Assembly: GCA_035627835.1 (NCBI GenBank)
Contig: DASPKX010000103.1
Location: 1 to 37,627, forward strand
Origin: DASPKX01 sp035627835
GTDB lineage: Bacteria; Verrucomicrobiota; Verrucomicrobiia; Limisphaerales; SXQI01
Direction: 5' to 3'
DNA: 37,627 nt
The notes under the pieces were generated by a model. The model was not told where the DNA came from, searched no databases, and was given only the letters and a program-made list of their open reading frames with translations. Shown piece by piece: positions 8,988 through 17,052 of this stretch. Every line of letters starts with the position of its first letter. Within the stretch, counting starts at the first letter, position 1. The position numbers and the translations under genes are program-made.

Positions 8988-9015
8988 ATGGTAGGCCCGG
9001 TCCCCCGACCGGGCG
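8988..9015. repeat. Dispersed GGTC-rich palindrome, copy 1
   Basis: GCCCGGTC and GACCGGGC form a perfect 8-bp stem (8995-9002 with 9007-9014) around four C, starting 3 nt after the preceding stop. A near-identical element, including the flanking ATGGTAGGCC, occurs at 23622-23648 after the SurA-like gene. Confidence 0.7.
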
Positions 9016-9035
9016 TCTTAGGCTTCTCCTTTAAC

Positions 9036-9063
9036 GGCCGGGCGCGAACGCCCGGCCTTTTCC
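9036..9063 (+). terminator. Intrinsic terminator upstream of recA
   Basis: GGCCGGGCG (9036-9044), loop CGAA, then the exact complement CGCCCGGCC (9049-9057), followed by TTTTCC and more T-rich sequence. It is the clearest rho-independent terminator in the window. It should insulate recA from the oxidoreductase gene. Confidence 0.85.
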
Positions 9064-9138
9064 TTTTCCAAAGCCCGTTAAAGATTGCAACCCAGCCTCA
9101 AAAGCATTATTCGTTTTCTCCGATTTAAAGGTTGATCT

Positions 9139-10227
9139 ATGCCCCCCAAAGCCGCCGAAAAACCCTCTCCCGCTGAGGCCCGTTCCGCCGAAGCTGCCAA
9201 GCTCTCCGCTGCCCGTCAGCGCGACCTGGATGCCGCCATTTCCACCATTACCAAGACCTTCGGCGACGGCAGCATCATGCGCCTGGGCGACGCTCACCAG
9301 GTCAAGATCGACGTCATCCCCACCGGCGCTTTGGCGATCGATTTGGCTCTGGGAGTCGGCGGGCTTCCCCGCGGCCGCGTCATCGAAATTTTCGGGCCAG
9401 AATCCTCCGGCAAAACCACGCTCATGCTCCATGTCATCGCCAATGCGCAGCGCGCTGGCGGTCTGGCGGCATTCATCGACGCTGAGCACGCGCTGGATCC
9501 GGCCTACGCCAAGCGGCTCGGCGTGAACCTCGACGACCTCCTCGTTTCCCAGCCTGACAGTGGCGAGGAAGCTCTGACCATCTGCGAAACTCTCGCCCGC
9601 TCGAACGCACTCGACGTCATCGTCGTGGACTCCGTCGCGGCTCTCGTCCCCAAAGCGGAACTCGAAGGTGAGATGGGCATGGCCACCATGGGCATGCAAG
9701 CCCGCCTCATGAGCCAGGCTCTCCGAAAGCTCACTTCCATTCTCAACAAAGCCAAGACCACTTGCGTCTTCACCAACCAGCTCCGCGAGAAAGTCGGCGT
9801 GATGTTCGGCAACCCCGAAACCACGCCCGGTGGCAAAGCGCTCAAATTCTACGCCAGTGTTCGCATCGACATTCGCCGCAAGGACACCATCAAGGACCCC
9901 GCCGGCAATGCCATCGGCACTCATGCCCGCGTGAAGATTGTGAAGAACAAAGTCGCGCCTCCTTTCGCCGAGGCCGAGTTCGACATTTATTTCAACCAAG
10001 GCATCAACAAGGAAGGCAGCATCCTGGATGTCGGCCTCGAAAGCGGCGTCATCGAGAAAAAAGGCGCATGGCTGCAGTTCAGTGGCCAGCTGATTGGCCA
10101 GGGCCGCGAAGCCGCCCGCCAGGCTTTGGTCGACTCACCAGATTTGAGCCGCAAGATCGTTGATGCGATCATGAGCAAGCGCCTCGCCGCTGCTGCCCCT
10201 GCAGCTCCAGCCGCTGCGGCAGCCTAA
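9139..10227 (+). CDS. recA: Recombinase RecA
   Basis: This is the DNA strand-exchange ATPase and SOS co-protease. It has 362 residues. Walker A is GPESSGKT (residues 86-93). DVIVVDSVAAL is the Walker B region, MGMQARLMSQALRKL the L1/L2 neighbourhood, and TTPGGKALKFYASVR is fully conserved. An N-terminal extension of about 20 Ala/Pro/Lys-rich residues precedes the core. The C-terminus ends in an Ala/Pro stretch (AAAAPAAPAAAAA) in place of the acidic tail known from E. coli. An AAAGG lies about nine bases before the ATG. No obvious LexA box was seen between the terminator and the start. Confidence 0.98.
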   Translation: MPPKAAEKPSPAEARSAEAAKLSAARQRDLDAAISTITKTFGDGSIMRLGDAHQVKIDVIPTGALAIDLALGVGGLPRGRVIEIFGPESSGKTTLMLHVIANAQRAGGLAAFIDAEHALDPAYAKRLGVNLDDLLVSQPDSGEEALTICETLARSNALDVIVVDSVAALVPKAELEGEMGMATMGMQARLMSQALRKLTSILNKAKTTCVFTNQLREKVGVMFGNPETTPGGKALKFYASVRIDIRRKDTIKDPAGNAIGTHARVKIVKNKVAPPFAEAEFDIYFNQGINKEGSILDVGLESGVIEKKGAWLQFSGQLIGQGREAARQALVDSPDLSRKIVDAIMSKRLAAAAPAAPAAAAA

Positions 10228-10261
10228 GCACAGCCGCCGCGCGATCGCGCGCGTCATCTGA

Positions 10262-11752
10262 ATGGCTTTCGAATCCTACGCCGATTTCCTCACCGCCCTT
10301 GAACGGGCCGGTGAGCTGACCCGCATCTCAGCCCCGGTCGCCTCCGAACTCGAGATCACCGAGGTCGCCGATCGCGAAATGAAAAAGGCTGGCGGTGGCA
10401 AAGCTCTCCTGTTCGAGAAGCCGACGGTTCACGGCGCAGTCTCCTCTGTCCCGCTGGCCATAAACACACTGGGCTCAGAAAAGCGCATGGCCCTGAGCCT
10501 TGGCGCGGAGAGCGTCGCAGCCGCAGCGGCGGAAATGGGCGCGCTGATGAAGCCCAAGCCTCCCACCGGCTTGCGGGAAGCAATGAAGCTCCTCGGCATG
10601 GCTTTGGAAGTCCGCCACGCCCGCCCCAAGACCGTGCGCAGCGGTCCTTGCAAGGAGATCATTCAGAAATTCGACCAACCCCTTTCAGGCGCCGCTGCGA
10701 AGGATCCCACGCTGCTCGACCTTCCAATCCAGAAATGCTGGCCCATGGATGCCGGCCGGTTCATCACCTTGCCTTGCGTCCTCACAAAAGACCCCGACAC
10801 AGGCGAGCGCAACGTCGGCATGTACCGCATGCAGGTCTTTGACCCGCAAACCACTGGCATGCACTGGCAGTTGCAGAAAGTCGGCGCCCGCCACGGCCGC
10901 CGCTACTACGAAACCGGTCAGAAAATGCCCGTCGCAGTTTTTCTCGGCGGTGATCCCGTTTACACTTTCTGCGCCACCGCTCCCCTTCCTGACGGCCTCG
11001 ATGAACTTCTGCTCGCGGGATATCTCCGCCGCAAATCAGTCGAGCTGGTGAAATGCGAAACGGTTGATCTCGAAGTGCCTGCCAACGCCGACATCGTCAT
11101 CGAAGGCTACGTGGATCCGACGGAGCCGCTTCGCGTCGAAGGCCCCTTCGGCGATCACACCGGCTATTACTCGCTGGCGGATAATTACCCAGCCTTTCAC
11201 ATCACCGCGATCACCCGCCGCAAAAACGCCGTCTACCCGTCCACCATCGTTGGGCTGCCGCCGATGGAAGATTTTTACATCGGGTCCGCTTCCGTGAAGT
11301 TGTTCCTGCCCATCTTCAAGATGAACTTCCCGGAAATCATCGACATCGCGCTCCCAGCCGAAGGCGTCTTCCACAATCTCGTTTTCGTCAGCATCAAGAA
11401 GACCTACCCAATGCAGGCTTACAAAATCATGCATGGGCTTTGGGGCATGGGGCAGATGATGTTCAGCAAATACATCGTCATCGTGGATGATGATGTAGAT
11501 GTTCATAACACCAGCGAAGTCATCTTCCGGATTGGCGCCAACACCGATCCGCAGCGCGATTGCATCTTCACGAAGGGTCCAGCGGACGTTCTAGATCACG
11601 CCACGCCCGAACTCGCGGTGGGCAGCAAAATGGGAATAGACGCGACGAAGAAGCTGGCAGGTGAAGGCTTCAAGCGGGAATGGCCGCCGCTCATCCGCAT
11701 GGATGCGGAGGTCAAGAAGCGCGTGGACGACTTACTCCGGGGAGCACGCTGA
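10262..11752 (+). CDS. UbiD family decarboxylase
   Basis: 496 residues across the full UbiD fold. These enzymes use prenylated FMN to decarboxylate aromatic or unsaturated acids in quinone synthesis or aromatic metabolism. Recognisable blocks are the N-terminal FLTALERAGELTRI, the central GMYRMQVFDPQTTGMHWQ, and the catalytic region VEGPFGDHTGYYS, which carries the conserved glutamate. In this lineage a role in menaquinone synthesis is plausible, but no other quinone gene is in the window, so I give no symbol. It starts 35 nt after recA. Its last 21 nt overlap the convergent receiver gene on the other strand. Confidence 0.9.
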   Translation: MAFESYADFLTALERAGELTRISAPVASELEITEVADREMKKAGGGKALLFEKPTVHGAVSSVPLAINTLGSEKRMALSLGAESVAAAAAEMGALMKPKPPTGLREAMKLLGMALEVRHARPKTVRSGPCKEIIQKFDQPLSGAAAKDPTLLDLPIQKCWPMDAGRFITLPCVLTKDPDTGERNVGMYRMQVFDPQTTGMHWQLQKVGARHGRRYYETGQKMPVAVFLGGDPVYTFCATAPLPDGLDELLLAGYLRRKSVELVKCETVDLEVPANADIVIEGYVDPTEPLRVEGPFGDHTGYYSLADNYPAFHITAITRRKNAVYPSTIVGLPPMEDFYIGSASVKLFLPIFKMNFPEIIDIALPAEGVFHNLVFVSIKKTYPMQAYKIMHGLWGMGQMMFSKYIVIVDDDVDVHNTSEVIFRIGANTDPQRDCIFTKGPADVLDHATPELAVGSKMGIDATKKLAGEGFKREWPPLIRMDAEVKKRVDDLLRGAR

Positions 11753-12154
11753 GCCCTCGCGGTCCTGCAACTCGGCCGCGCGAATCAAAGCGTCCGTCAC
11801 CGCGTGCTGCAGTGACTTCATCGTGAACGGCTTCAGCATTTGGGGCAGCGCCATCGATTCCAGCCAGGCTTCCATCTCACTGTTCAGCACTCCCCCTGTC
11901 AGGAACAGAACCGAATTGGCGAGGTCTGGTCGAATCGAGCAAAGAGCCAGGTAAAATTGCCGGCCGTTCATTCGCGGCATGCAGAAGTCCGTCAGCACCA
12001 GGTCAAAGTCTCCTTCACGGGCCACTGCCAGGGCATCATCTGGACGCGTGCATGTAGTCACTTGGTAACCGCTGATGCTTAATAATTCCGACAGCAGCTC
12101 CGCGATGAGCGGCTCATCATCAAGAACGAGGATGCTGGCGGATTCGTTCAACAT
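11732..12154 (-). CDS. Stand-alone response regulator receiver protein (CheY-like)
   Basis: 140 residues, a single receiver domain without an output domain. The acidic pocket is D12-D13, the phosphoacceptor is D56 (LVLTDFCMPRMNG), the switch Thr is T86 (LFLTGG) and the invariant Lys is K108 (LKPF). It starts 4 nt after the stop of the transglutaminase-like gene, so the two are almost certainly co-transcribed. Its 3' end overlaps the convergent UbiD-family gene by 21 nt. The cognate histidine kinase is not in the window. It probably acts by protein contact, since no DNA-binding domain is present. Confidence 0.92.
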   Translation of the reverse strand: MLNESASILVLDDEPLIAELLSELLSISGYQVTTCTRPDDALAVAREGDFDLVLTDFCMPRMNGRQFYLALCSIRPDLANSVLFLTGGVLNSEMEAWLESMALPQMLKPFTMKSLQHAVTDALIRAAELQDREGSACSPE

Positions 12155-12158
12155 GGAA

Positions 12159-12758
12159 TTAGGGCGCGCTGCCGTCCGTGGAGGTGAGCAATTGGGTGTC
12201 CGTCTTGATAACGTTGCCGCGGGTGGCAGGCTCCGCGATCAACGCCACTTGCGGCATGTCTTTCACGGTCATTACCAACCGCTTCAAACCGCCGCCGTAA
12301 GTGAATACCGAGGCAGAGTTCCACGGACGCTGGTAATATGCCGCCACTTGGCGGGCGATTGCGCTCAGATCATCAGAGCAGGGAACCAGGCATCCTTCTT
12401 TGCGGAAGTTGTAATCGAGGTAACCGCCCGCTTCCTTGACGTAGCAGACCACGTGGATCACTCCGTTCATCCGCACTGACACCAGCTTCGTGGTGTAGCC
12501 ACGCTCCCGCAGGAGATGGTCCGCCAGCGTCGAGAAATCGTCGCAATCTCCCTTCTTGGATTTAAGGAACCGTTCAAATTCTTGAACCTCCGCCCGAAAT
12601 TTGAAGTCGAACTTCCGGAAGTGAGCGGCGAACGTCGCGGGAGTCAAATTCGGTTCGTTCCGCAGGTCATCATAAGTGATGGCGGCTAAATCGAGCGTGA
12701 TTGGCAAACCAACCAGCAGCAAAAGCTTTGCGGAAAACCGCAAGTCGCGTAAGCGCAT
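12159..12758 (-). CDS. Exported transglutaminase-like cysteine protein
   Basis: 199 residues. The N-terminus has a signal peptide or anchor (LRFSAKLLLLVGLPITLDLAA). A bacterial transglutaminase-like fold is suggested by the triad order: C72 in KKGDCDDFSTLADHLL, H102 in GVIHVVCYV, and D115 in YLDYNF. Such domains occur in cysteine peptidases and in proteins that process cell-surface substrates; LapG is a well-known relative. The residue order fits that group, but I cannot assign a substrate. It is the first gene of a two-gene unit with a lone receiver protein, which suggests a signalling-linked envelope role. Confidence 0.7.
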   Translation of the reverse strand: MRLRDLRFSAKLLLLVGLPITLDLAAITYDDLRNEPNLTPATFAAHFRKFDFKFRAEVQEFERFLKSKKGDCDDFSTLADHLLRERGYTTKLVSVRMNGVIHVVCYVKEAGGYLDYNFRKEGCLVPCSDDLSAIARQVAAYYQRPWNSASVFTYGGGLKRLVMTVKDMPQVALIAEPATRGNVIKTDTQLLTSTDGSAP

Positions 12759-12923
12759 GCTAGGTCTTTAGCACTAGGAGCGCCACGGCCTCAGCTTTCG
12801 CCTGAGCGCGAATCATGGCGCTCTCAGCGCCTCATTCCTGAGCGCTAAGAAGGCATGCTGTCCTCCAAGCGCCTTGTCTTGGGACGAACTCTCGCAAGTC
12901 TATCCAAAGCCCGCTTCTTATTT

Positions 12924-13610
12924 CTACGAATTGGGCTTTAGTGTCTTCTCGGCCATGGGGCGCTTCGCCCGTTTTGAGACATGCGGATGTTTCTCCGCAT
13001 ACCAGCGCAGCGGCCAATCCGCTGCTTTGGTCAACCCAATGCGCGTGGTCGTGACCATCGGCCCGTGCGTCTTCCACCAACCCTTCAGGTCCGGGTTCTC
13101 GCAAACAAACAACTCGCTGGTCGCGTCAGTCAGGTCCACCCCGTCCAAGCCGCGCTCAATCTCCAGCGCCTTGCAGAGCTTCCCCGGGCCGCTCGTGAGA
13201 TTCCGCTCATCGTCAACTTCACGATTCCCGCGCATGTATTCGACTCCAAATACCGGTTCAATCGCGCGCACCAAAACCGCTTCGCCTTTGCCCGGCGGTT
13301 TGCACACCGCATTGAAACAATAATAGAAGCCGTAGATCAGATACACGTACGCGTAACCAGGTTCTCCAAACATCACCTGGTTCCGTTTCGTCGGGCCGCA
13401 GAAGGCGTGGCAAGCCGGGTCGTTTTCCACGTAAGCCTCCGTCTCAACTATCGGGCCACCCGCAAAGCCGCTCTCCGTTCTCCTGATCAGGTAGTGGCCA
13501 ATCAGCTTCGGCGCCACCACCTTTGCGCTCGGCTCGTAAAATGAGCGAGGCAATGGTTTCAGATCTTCGACCCGGATCTCAGCTTGTTTCGTCACACGTG
13601 TGGATTGCAT
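12924..13610 (-). CDS. Alkyladenine/3-methyladenine DNA glycosylase, AAG (Mpg) family
   Basis: This base-excision repair enzyme removes alkylated purines. It has 228 residues from the ATG at 13610; a TTG two codons upstream is less likely. Family landmarks are PKLIGHYLIRR, GPIVETEAY (the catalytic Glu region), DPACHAFCGPTKRNQVMFGEPGYAYVYLIYG, and LTSGPGKLCKALEI. The length matches the bacterial family. It is transcribed away from rnhC, with only about 35 nt between the two starts, so both promoters must lie in or overlap that gap. Confidence 0.93.
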   Translation of the reverse strand: MQSTRVTKQAEIRVEDLKPLPRSFYEPSAKVVAPKLIGHYLIRRTESGFAGGPIVETEAYVENDPACHAFCGPTKRNQVMFGEPGYAYVYLIYGFYYCFNAVCKPPGKGEAVLVRAIEPVFGVEYMRGNREVDDERNLTSGPGKLCKALEIERGLDGVDLTDATSELFVCENPDLKGWWKTHGPMVTTTRIGLTKAADWPLRWYAEKHPHVSKRAKRPMAEKTLKPNS

Positions 13611-13645
13611 TGCCAATGGCGTCCCTTGAGTAACACTTCTGAGCA

Positions 13646-14614
13646 GTGACGCAACCGCTCACATCCTACACCGGGAAGCTTACCCCCGAGCAAGGCAAAG
13701 AGCTGCAAGCTGTGCTGCGCGGCCAGGGCTATGAGCTCGGCGAACTGCCCTACGCAGTCTTCACAGCCAGCAACGACAAAACCAAGATCGTCTTTTACGA
13801 GAGCAACAAGCTCGTCGTCCAAGGCAAAGGCACACCCGAGTTCATCGAGTTCGTCCTTGAACCTTTGATCCTCAAGGAGGCGCGCCGCGGCTATGAAACC
13901 GTTCTGAACCCAGAACTCCTCGCCCCGCGCATCGGCGTGGACGAATCGGGCAAAGGCGATTTCTTCGGCCCGCTCTGCGTGGCTGGTGTTTACGTCAACC
14001 AGCAGGTCATGGAACGCTGGCAGGAAGCGGGCGTCAAAGACTCCAAAGCCATCGGCAGCGACCGTCGCATTGCCGAAATTGCGGACATCATCAAAAACAC
14101 TCCCGGTTGTGTTTGGACCACGGTCCCTATTGGCCCAGAGGCCTACAACCGGCTCTACGCCAAGCTGCGCACAGTCAACTCTATGCTCGCCTGGGGCCAC
14201 GCCCGCGTGATCGAGAACCTCATGGCTCAACGCCATCGCATGGACCCGCCACCCGTGCGCGCCATCAGCGATCAATTCGCCGCGAGCAAGGACGTCATCG
14301 CCAAAGCCCTGATGTCACTCGGCCGCGAGATTGAACTCGTCCAGCGCCACAAAGCCGAAGAAGACCTGGCCGTCGCCGCCGCATCCATCCTCGCCCGTGA
14401 CGAATTCGTGCGACGCCTCAGCGCGCTGGGCAAATCCTACGACACAGTCTTTCCGAAAGGCGCCTCAGCTCAGGTTGACGCAGTCGCGAAGGAGTTCGTG
14501 GAGAAACATGGCGCAGCGGAATTAGCCAAGGTTTCCAAGACCCACTTCCGTACTGCCCTCCGCGCCCAGGGTTTGCCAGAGCCGCCCAAAACCGAATGGC
14601 GCAAAAAGACTTAA
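13646..14614 (+). CDS. rnhC: Ribonuclease HIII
   Basis: This enzyme removes RNA from RNA/DNA hybrids. It has 322 residues. The first ~90 residues match the N-terminal substrate-binding (TBP-like) domain specific to RNase HIII. The catalytic domain starts at GVDESGKGDFFGP (D99, E100). Later blocks are VKDSKAIGSD, RAISDQFA and AEEDLAVAAASILARDEF, completing the acidic site. The start is GTG at 13646. RNase HIII is typical of Firmicutes and of chlamydial/verrucomicrobial lineages, which agrees with the proposed host. The stop lies at the edge of a CGCAGAG-type repeat. Confidence 0.95.
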   Translation: MTQPLTSYTGKLTPEQGKELQAVLRGQGYELGELPYAVFTASNDKTKIVFYESNKLVVQGKGTPEFIEFVLEPLILKEARRGYETVLNPELLAPRIGVDESGKGDFFGPLCVAGVYVNQQVMERWQEAGVKDSKAIGSDRRIAEIADIIKNTPGCVWTTVPIGPEAYNRLYAKLRTVNSMLAWGHARVIENLMAQRHRMDPPPVRAISDQFAASKDVIAKALMSLGREIELVQRHKAEEDLAVAAASILARDEFVRRLSALGKSYDTVFPKGASAQVDAVAKEFVEKHGAAELAKVSKTHFRTALRAQGLPEPPKTEWRKKT

Positions 14615-14763
14615 ACGCCCAGGCGCAGAGTTAGGCGGAGGCCGCAGAGGAAAAGGAGGAACGCCGTTCGCCCTGACTGCATCGTCCATCTCCTTTTATG
14701 GCCATTCTTTTCCCTCTCTGCGGTCTCTGCGTTCTACCTCTGCATCTCTGCGTTCGCCCTGAC
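14615..14763. repeat. CGCAGAG-type repeat cluster between convergent rnhC and rsmH
   Basis: The plus strand holds GGCGCAGAG and GCCGCAGAGG at 14622-14650. The opposite orientation, CTCTGCGGTCTCTGCG and CTCTGCATCTCTGCG, lies at 14715-14752, so two inverted repeat arms face each other. A 13-nt direct repeat (CGTTCGCCCTGAC) occurs at 14665-14677 and 14751-14763. The right arm runs into the 3' end of rsmH and supplies its stop codon. Confidence 0.7.
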
Positions 14764-15792
14764 CGCCCAGCGCAGCTTCGCGGATGAAGCCCGCGGGTTT
14801 TGCCCCACTTCCTGTGCCGTTGGCCGCACCACTTCTTCGCTGATGCGCGAGTACACTCCGCTCTCCAGGCCCGCTTTGAAGCTGTGTTTCACTCGGCGAT
14901 CCTCGCCTGAGTGAAAGGTGAGAATGGCCACCCGCCCACCGGGTAATAGGCACGCAGGGATCTGCGCTAAGAGACTGTCCAGTGCGCCGAACTCATCGTT
15001 CACCGCGATGCGCAGCGCTTGAAATGTTCGTCGGATGGCGTTCGTTTGCTCTTCCGGCGTGAGCCTCTTCAGCGCGCCGCGTATCAGGCTCGCCAGTTGC
15101 TGGGTCGTTGCAATGGGCGTGCGGGAACTTGCGATGCATTGGGCCAAGGCCGCCGCATGTGGTTCGTCCGCATTTTGGCGCAACAATTCAGCCAGCCGCT
15201 CTTCGGTTAGTTGCTTGAGCAAAGCGGAAGCGGGCTGCCCCCGCTCCGGGTTCATGCGCAGGTCGAGCGGCCCATCCACTTTGAATGTGAACCCCCGCGC
15301 CGGGTTGTCGATTTGCATCGAGGAGACCCCAAGGTCCGCCAGGATCATGTGCACACCCGGAATCTCTTTTTCAGCGAGCGCCTTGCTGATGCCCGCAAAA
15401 TTAATGCGGCGGATCAGAATGTTCTCCGCCGGAAACGAGCTGCGCAGCCGCTCCTCAGTCCTGGGCAACTCGAGCGGGTCGACATCCAGCCCGATCAACA
15501 ATCCGTTAGGGAGGATGCGCGGGAGCACCGCGGAGGCATGGCCGCCATAGCCGAGCGTGGCATCCAGGTAAATCTCGCCCGGCTTCGGCTCGAGTGTCGC
15601 CAGGATTTCATCGACCATGATCGATCGATGCATCCCTGCGGGCGTTTTCCCGGAGGCGAGCACCTTGGCAACAGTCTCGCCGTATTTGTCGGGCTGATGC
15701 TCCTTGTACTTCTCCTCAAACCTTCGCGGATGCGTGCCGCCATAGCGGACGCGACGTTTCGGTTTTGCAGGCTTCTGCTCCGGTTCAGACAT
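14734..15792 (-). CDS. rsmH: 16S rRNA (cytosine-1402-N4)-methyltransferase RsmH
   Basis: This enzyme methylates C1402 of 16S rRNA in the ribosomal decoding centre. It has 352 residues from the ATG at 15792; a GTG two codons earlier is possible. The N-terminal ~50 residues are a basic extension. The family signature starts at HRSIMVDEIL, with the SAM loop YLDATLGYGGH, then ADLGVSSMQIDNPARGF and DLRMNPERGQPA. The C-terminal FHSGEDRRVKHSF corresponds to the usual FHSLEDR. It stands alone here, without the mraZ/ftsL division genes that often follow it. The last ~8 residues and stop come from a repeat. Confidence 0.96.
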   Translation of the reverse strand: MSEPEQKPAKPKRRVRYGGTHPRRFEEKYKEHQPDKYGETVAKVLASGKTPAGMHRSIMVDEILATLEPKPGEIYLDATLGYGGHASAVLPRILPNGLLIGLDVDPLELPRTEERLRSSFPAENILIRRINFAGISKALAEKEIPGVHMILADLGVSSMQIDNPARGFTFKVDGPLDLRMNPERGQPASALLKQLTEERLAELLRQNADEPHAAALAQCIASSRTPIATTQQLASLIRGALKRLTPEEQTNAIRRTFQALRIAVNDEFGALDSLLAQIPACLLPGGRVAILTFHSGEDRRVKHSFKAGLESGVYSRISEEVVRPTAQEVGQNPRASSAKLRWAVRANAEMQR

Positions 15793-15848
15793 CGACACTC
15801 ACTAATGCCGATGTTTGCCGGAACTGCAACAGGTTTGGTCAGCAGGGC

Positions 15849-16637
15849 TTAGCCATTCGGATTGTGAGTCGCTAGACGGAACTTCTCCAAGTCGCGATCA
15901 CCACGTTTGGTGGTCTTATCCAAACCTTTCAACGTGCGCGTTGTGCCCTCGACCCAGCGCCAAAGCTGAGCGTGGCCGTCAGCAAAAGACACGATCCCAC
16001 CATTACCATGTCGCGATGCTGGCGTGTTCTGCCAGAACCCGGCATTAGGAACAGTAGCCCGCACAGCATAAAACCCGTCATCAATGCTGTCAGGGTTCTC
16101 GTCAACGAACACGAAGGCTTCTGTTGGGCTCGGCTTGGCTATCTGGGCGAGCTTAGTCCAATACTTGAGCCCTGGATTCACAAAATCTGCAGCGGATTCT
16201 CCGGCAAGGCGACCGCTCATCGAAAAACTACGCACACGGGTGACTTTTCTTCCTCCAACACTGAACGGCAGGGTATCTGACGGGCAGCGATAAATTTCCA
16301 GGGAGTTGTTGTAAGGCCATAGCCGACCATTTCGAATGTCGAGTTCGTTCGTGGCACCGGGCATTGCGGCGACGTTCCCGCCGATCCAAGCGTTGGTTGT
16401 TCCAAGGAAATTAGGCACTACTTTGTCGTCGTGATCTTGCGCGTACATGATCCAAGCAAGTGTGAGTTGCTTCTGATTATTCAGGCACTTGATCCCGGTC
16501 GCCTTTTCTTTCGCCTTGCTAATGGCGGGGAGGAGCATGCTGGCGAGGATCGCGATGATTGCGATCACTACGAGCAGTTCGATGAGCGTGAAACCGCTGC
16601 GTTTTGCGGTGTTCCGATTAGCTTGTCGGCAGTCCAT
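15849..16637 (-). CDS. Pseudopilin-like prepilin-type protein (DUF1559-like, H-X9-DG)
   Basis: About 262 residues. The start is set at the ATG at 16637, because the N-terminal methylation motif (SGFTLIELLVVIAIIAIL) then falls about 15 residues in. The long in-frame extension upstream looks non-coding. After the pilin helix comes SKAKEKATGIKCLNNQKQL, then a globular domain with DHDDKVVPN and RCPSD. The C-terminal H-X9-DG motif is present as HGNGGIVSFADG. Such proteins are numerous in Verrucomicrobiota and Planctomycetota and are cleaved by a prepilin peptidase. Their cargo or filament role is not established. Confidence 0.88.
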   Translation of the reverse strand: MDCRQANRNTAKRSGFTLIELLVVIAIIAILASMLLPAISKAKEKATGIKCLNNQKQLTLAWIMYAQDHDDKVVPNFLGTTNAWIGGNVAAMPGATNELDIRNGRLWPYNNSLEIYRCPSDTLPFSVGGRKVTRVRSFSMSGRLAGESAADFVNPGLKYWTKLAQIAKPSPTEAFVFVDENPDSIDDGFYAVRATVPNAGFWQNTPASRHGNGGIVSFADGHAQLWRWVEGTTRTLKGLDKTTKRGDRDLEKFRLATHNPNG

Positions 16638-17052
16638 AGACGTTATTGGTTCGTGAAGTTGGTTGGGCAACTTCCTGTTGTAGGGATTTGCTGTTGTTTT
16701 ACCTGTCGGCGCCACCCGATGCAAGTGCGCGACTCCGCGCACAGGCGGCGACACATCTCCGGAGCCCGGATGGGCGTCATATTGGTAGTGAACGTATCCC
16801 CGGCGCAATTGAGCTCCGTAGGAGCGGCATTAAGCCGCGATCGCCGGGGTTGAACCGAAGGCCCTGATGTCGCTCCTACGGAGCTCAGGAATAAGAGCAA
16901 TCACGGTACTACAAATATGACGCCCCTCCGGGGCTCAGGACTTAAACGCGTTGGCCTTACAAAGATGTCCCCCTCCGCGACTTTGGACTGTTGGCCGTCA
17001 AAAAGATCTGGCGCTGCGTAGGTTTCCCTTGGCGACGGTTCTTTGCGCTAAC
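16638..17052. repeat. 415-nt non-coding region with a long inverted repeat
   Basis: No convincing gene. The main feature is a perfect 16-bp inverted repeat: GAGCTCCGTAGGAGCG at 16811-16826 and its complement at 16871-16886. Inward pairing with wobbles extends it by about six pairs, leaving a ~32-nt loop. A second small palindrome (GCCCCTCCGGGGC) lies near 16923-16935. Both look like dispersed intergenic repeats. The region separates the pseudopilin-like gene from the end of the cyclase-like gene. Confidence 0.65.

Noticed and set aside
9031..9999. Long open frame antisense to recA (322 residues)
   Set aside because: It is the complement of a strongly conserved gene in GC-rich DNA, and its Gly/Asp/His-rich product has no domain or signal. 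A codon-bias shadow.
10228..10261. GCGCGATCGCGC palindrome between recA and the UbiD-family gene as a terminator
   Set aside because: No T-run follows, and the short gap suggests read-through to the downstream gene.
16638..16808. N-terminal extension of the pseudopilin-like frame upstream of 16637
   Set aside because: Open by chance; it would place the prepilin cleavage motif more than 70 residues from the start, far from the usual position.
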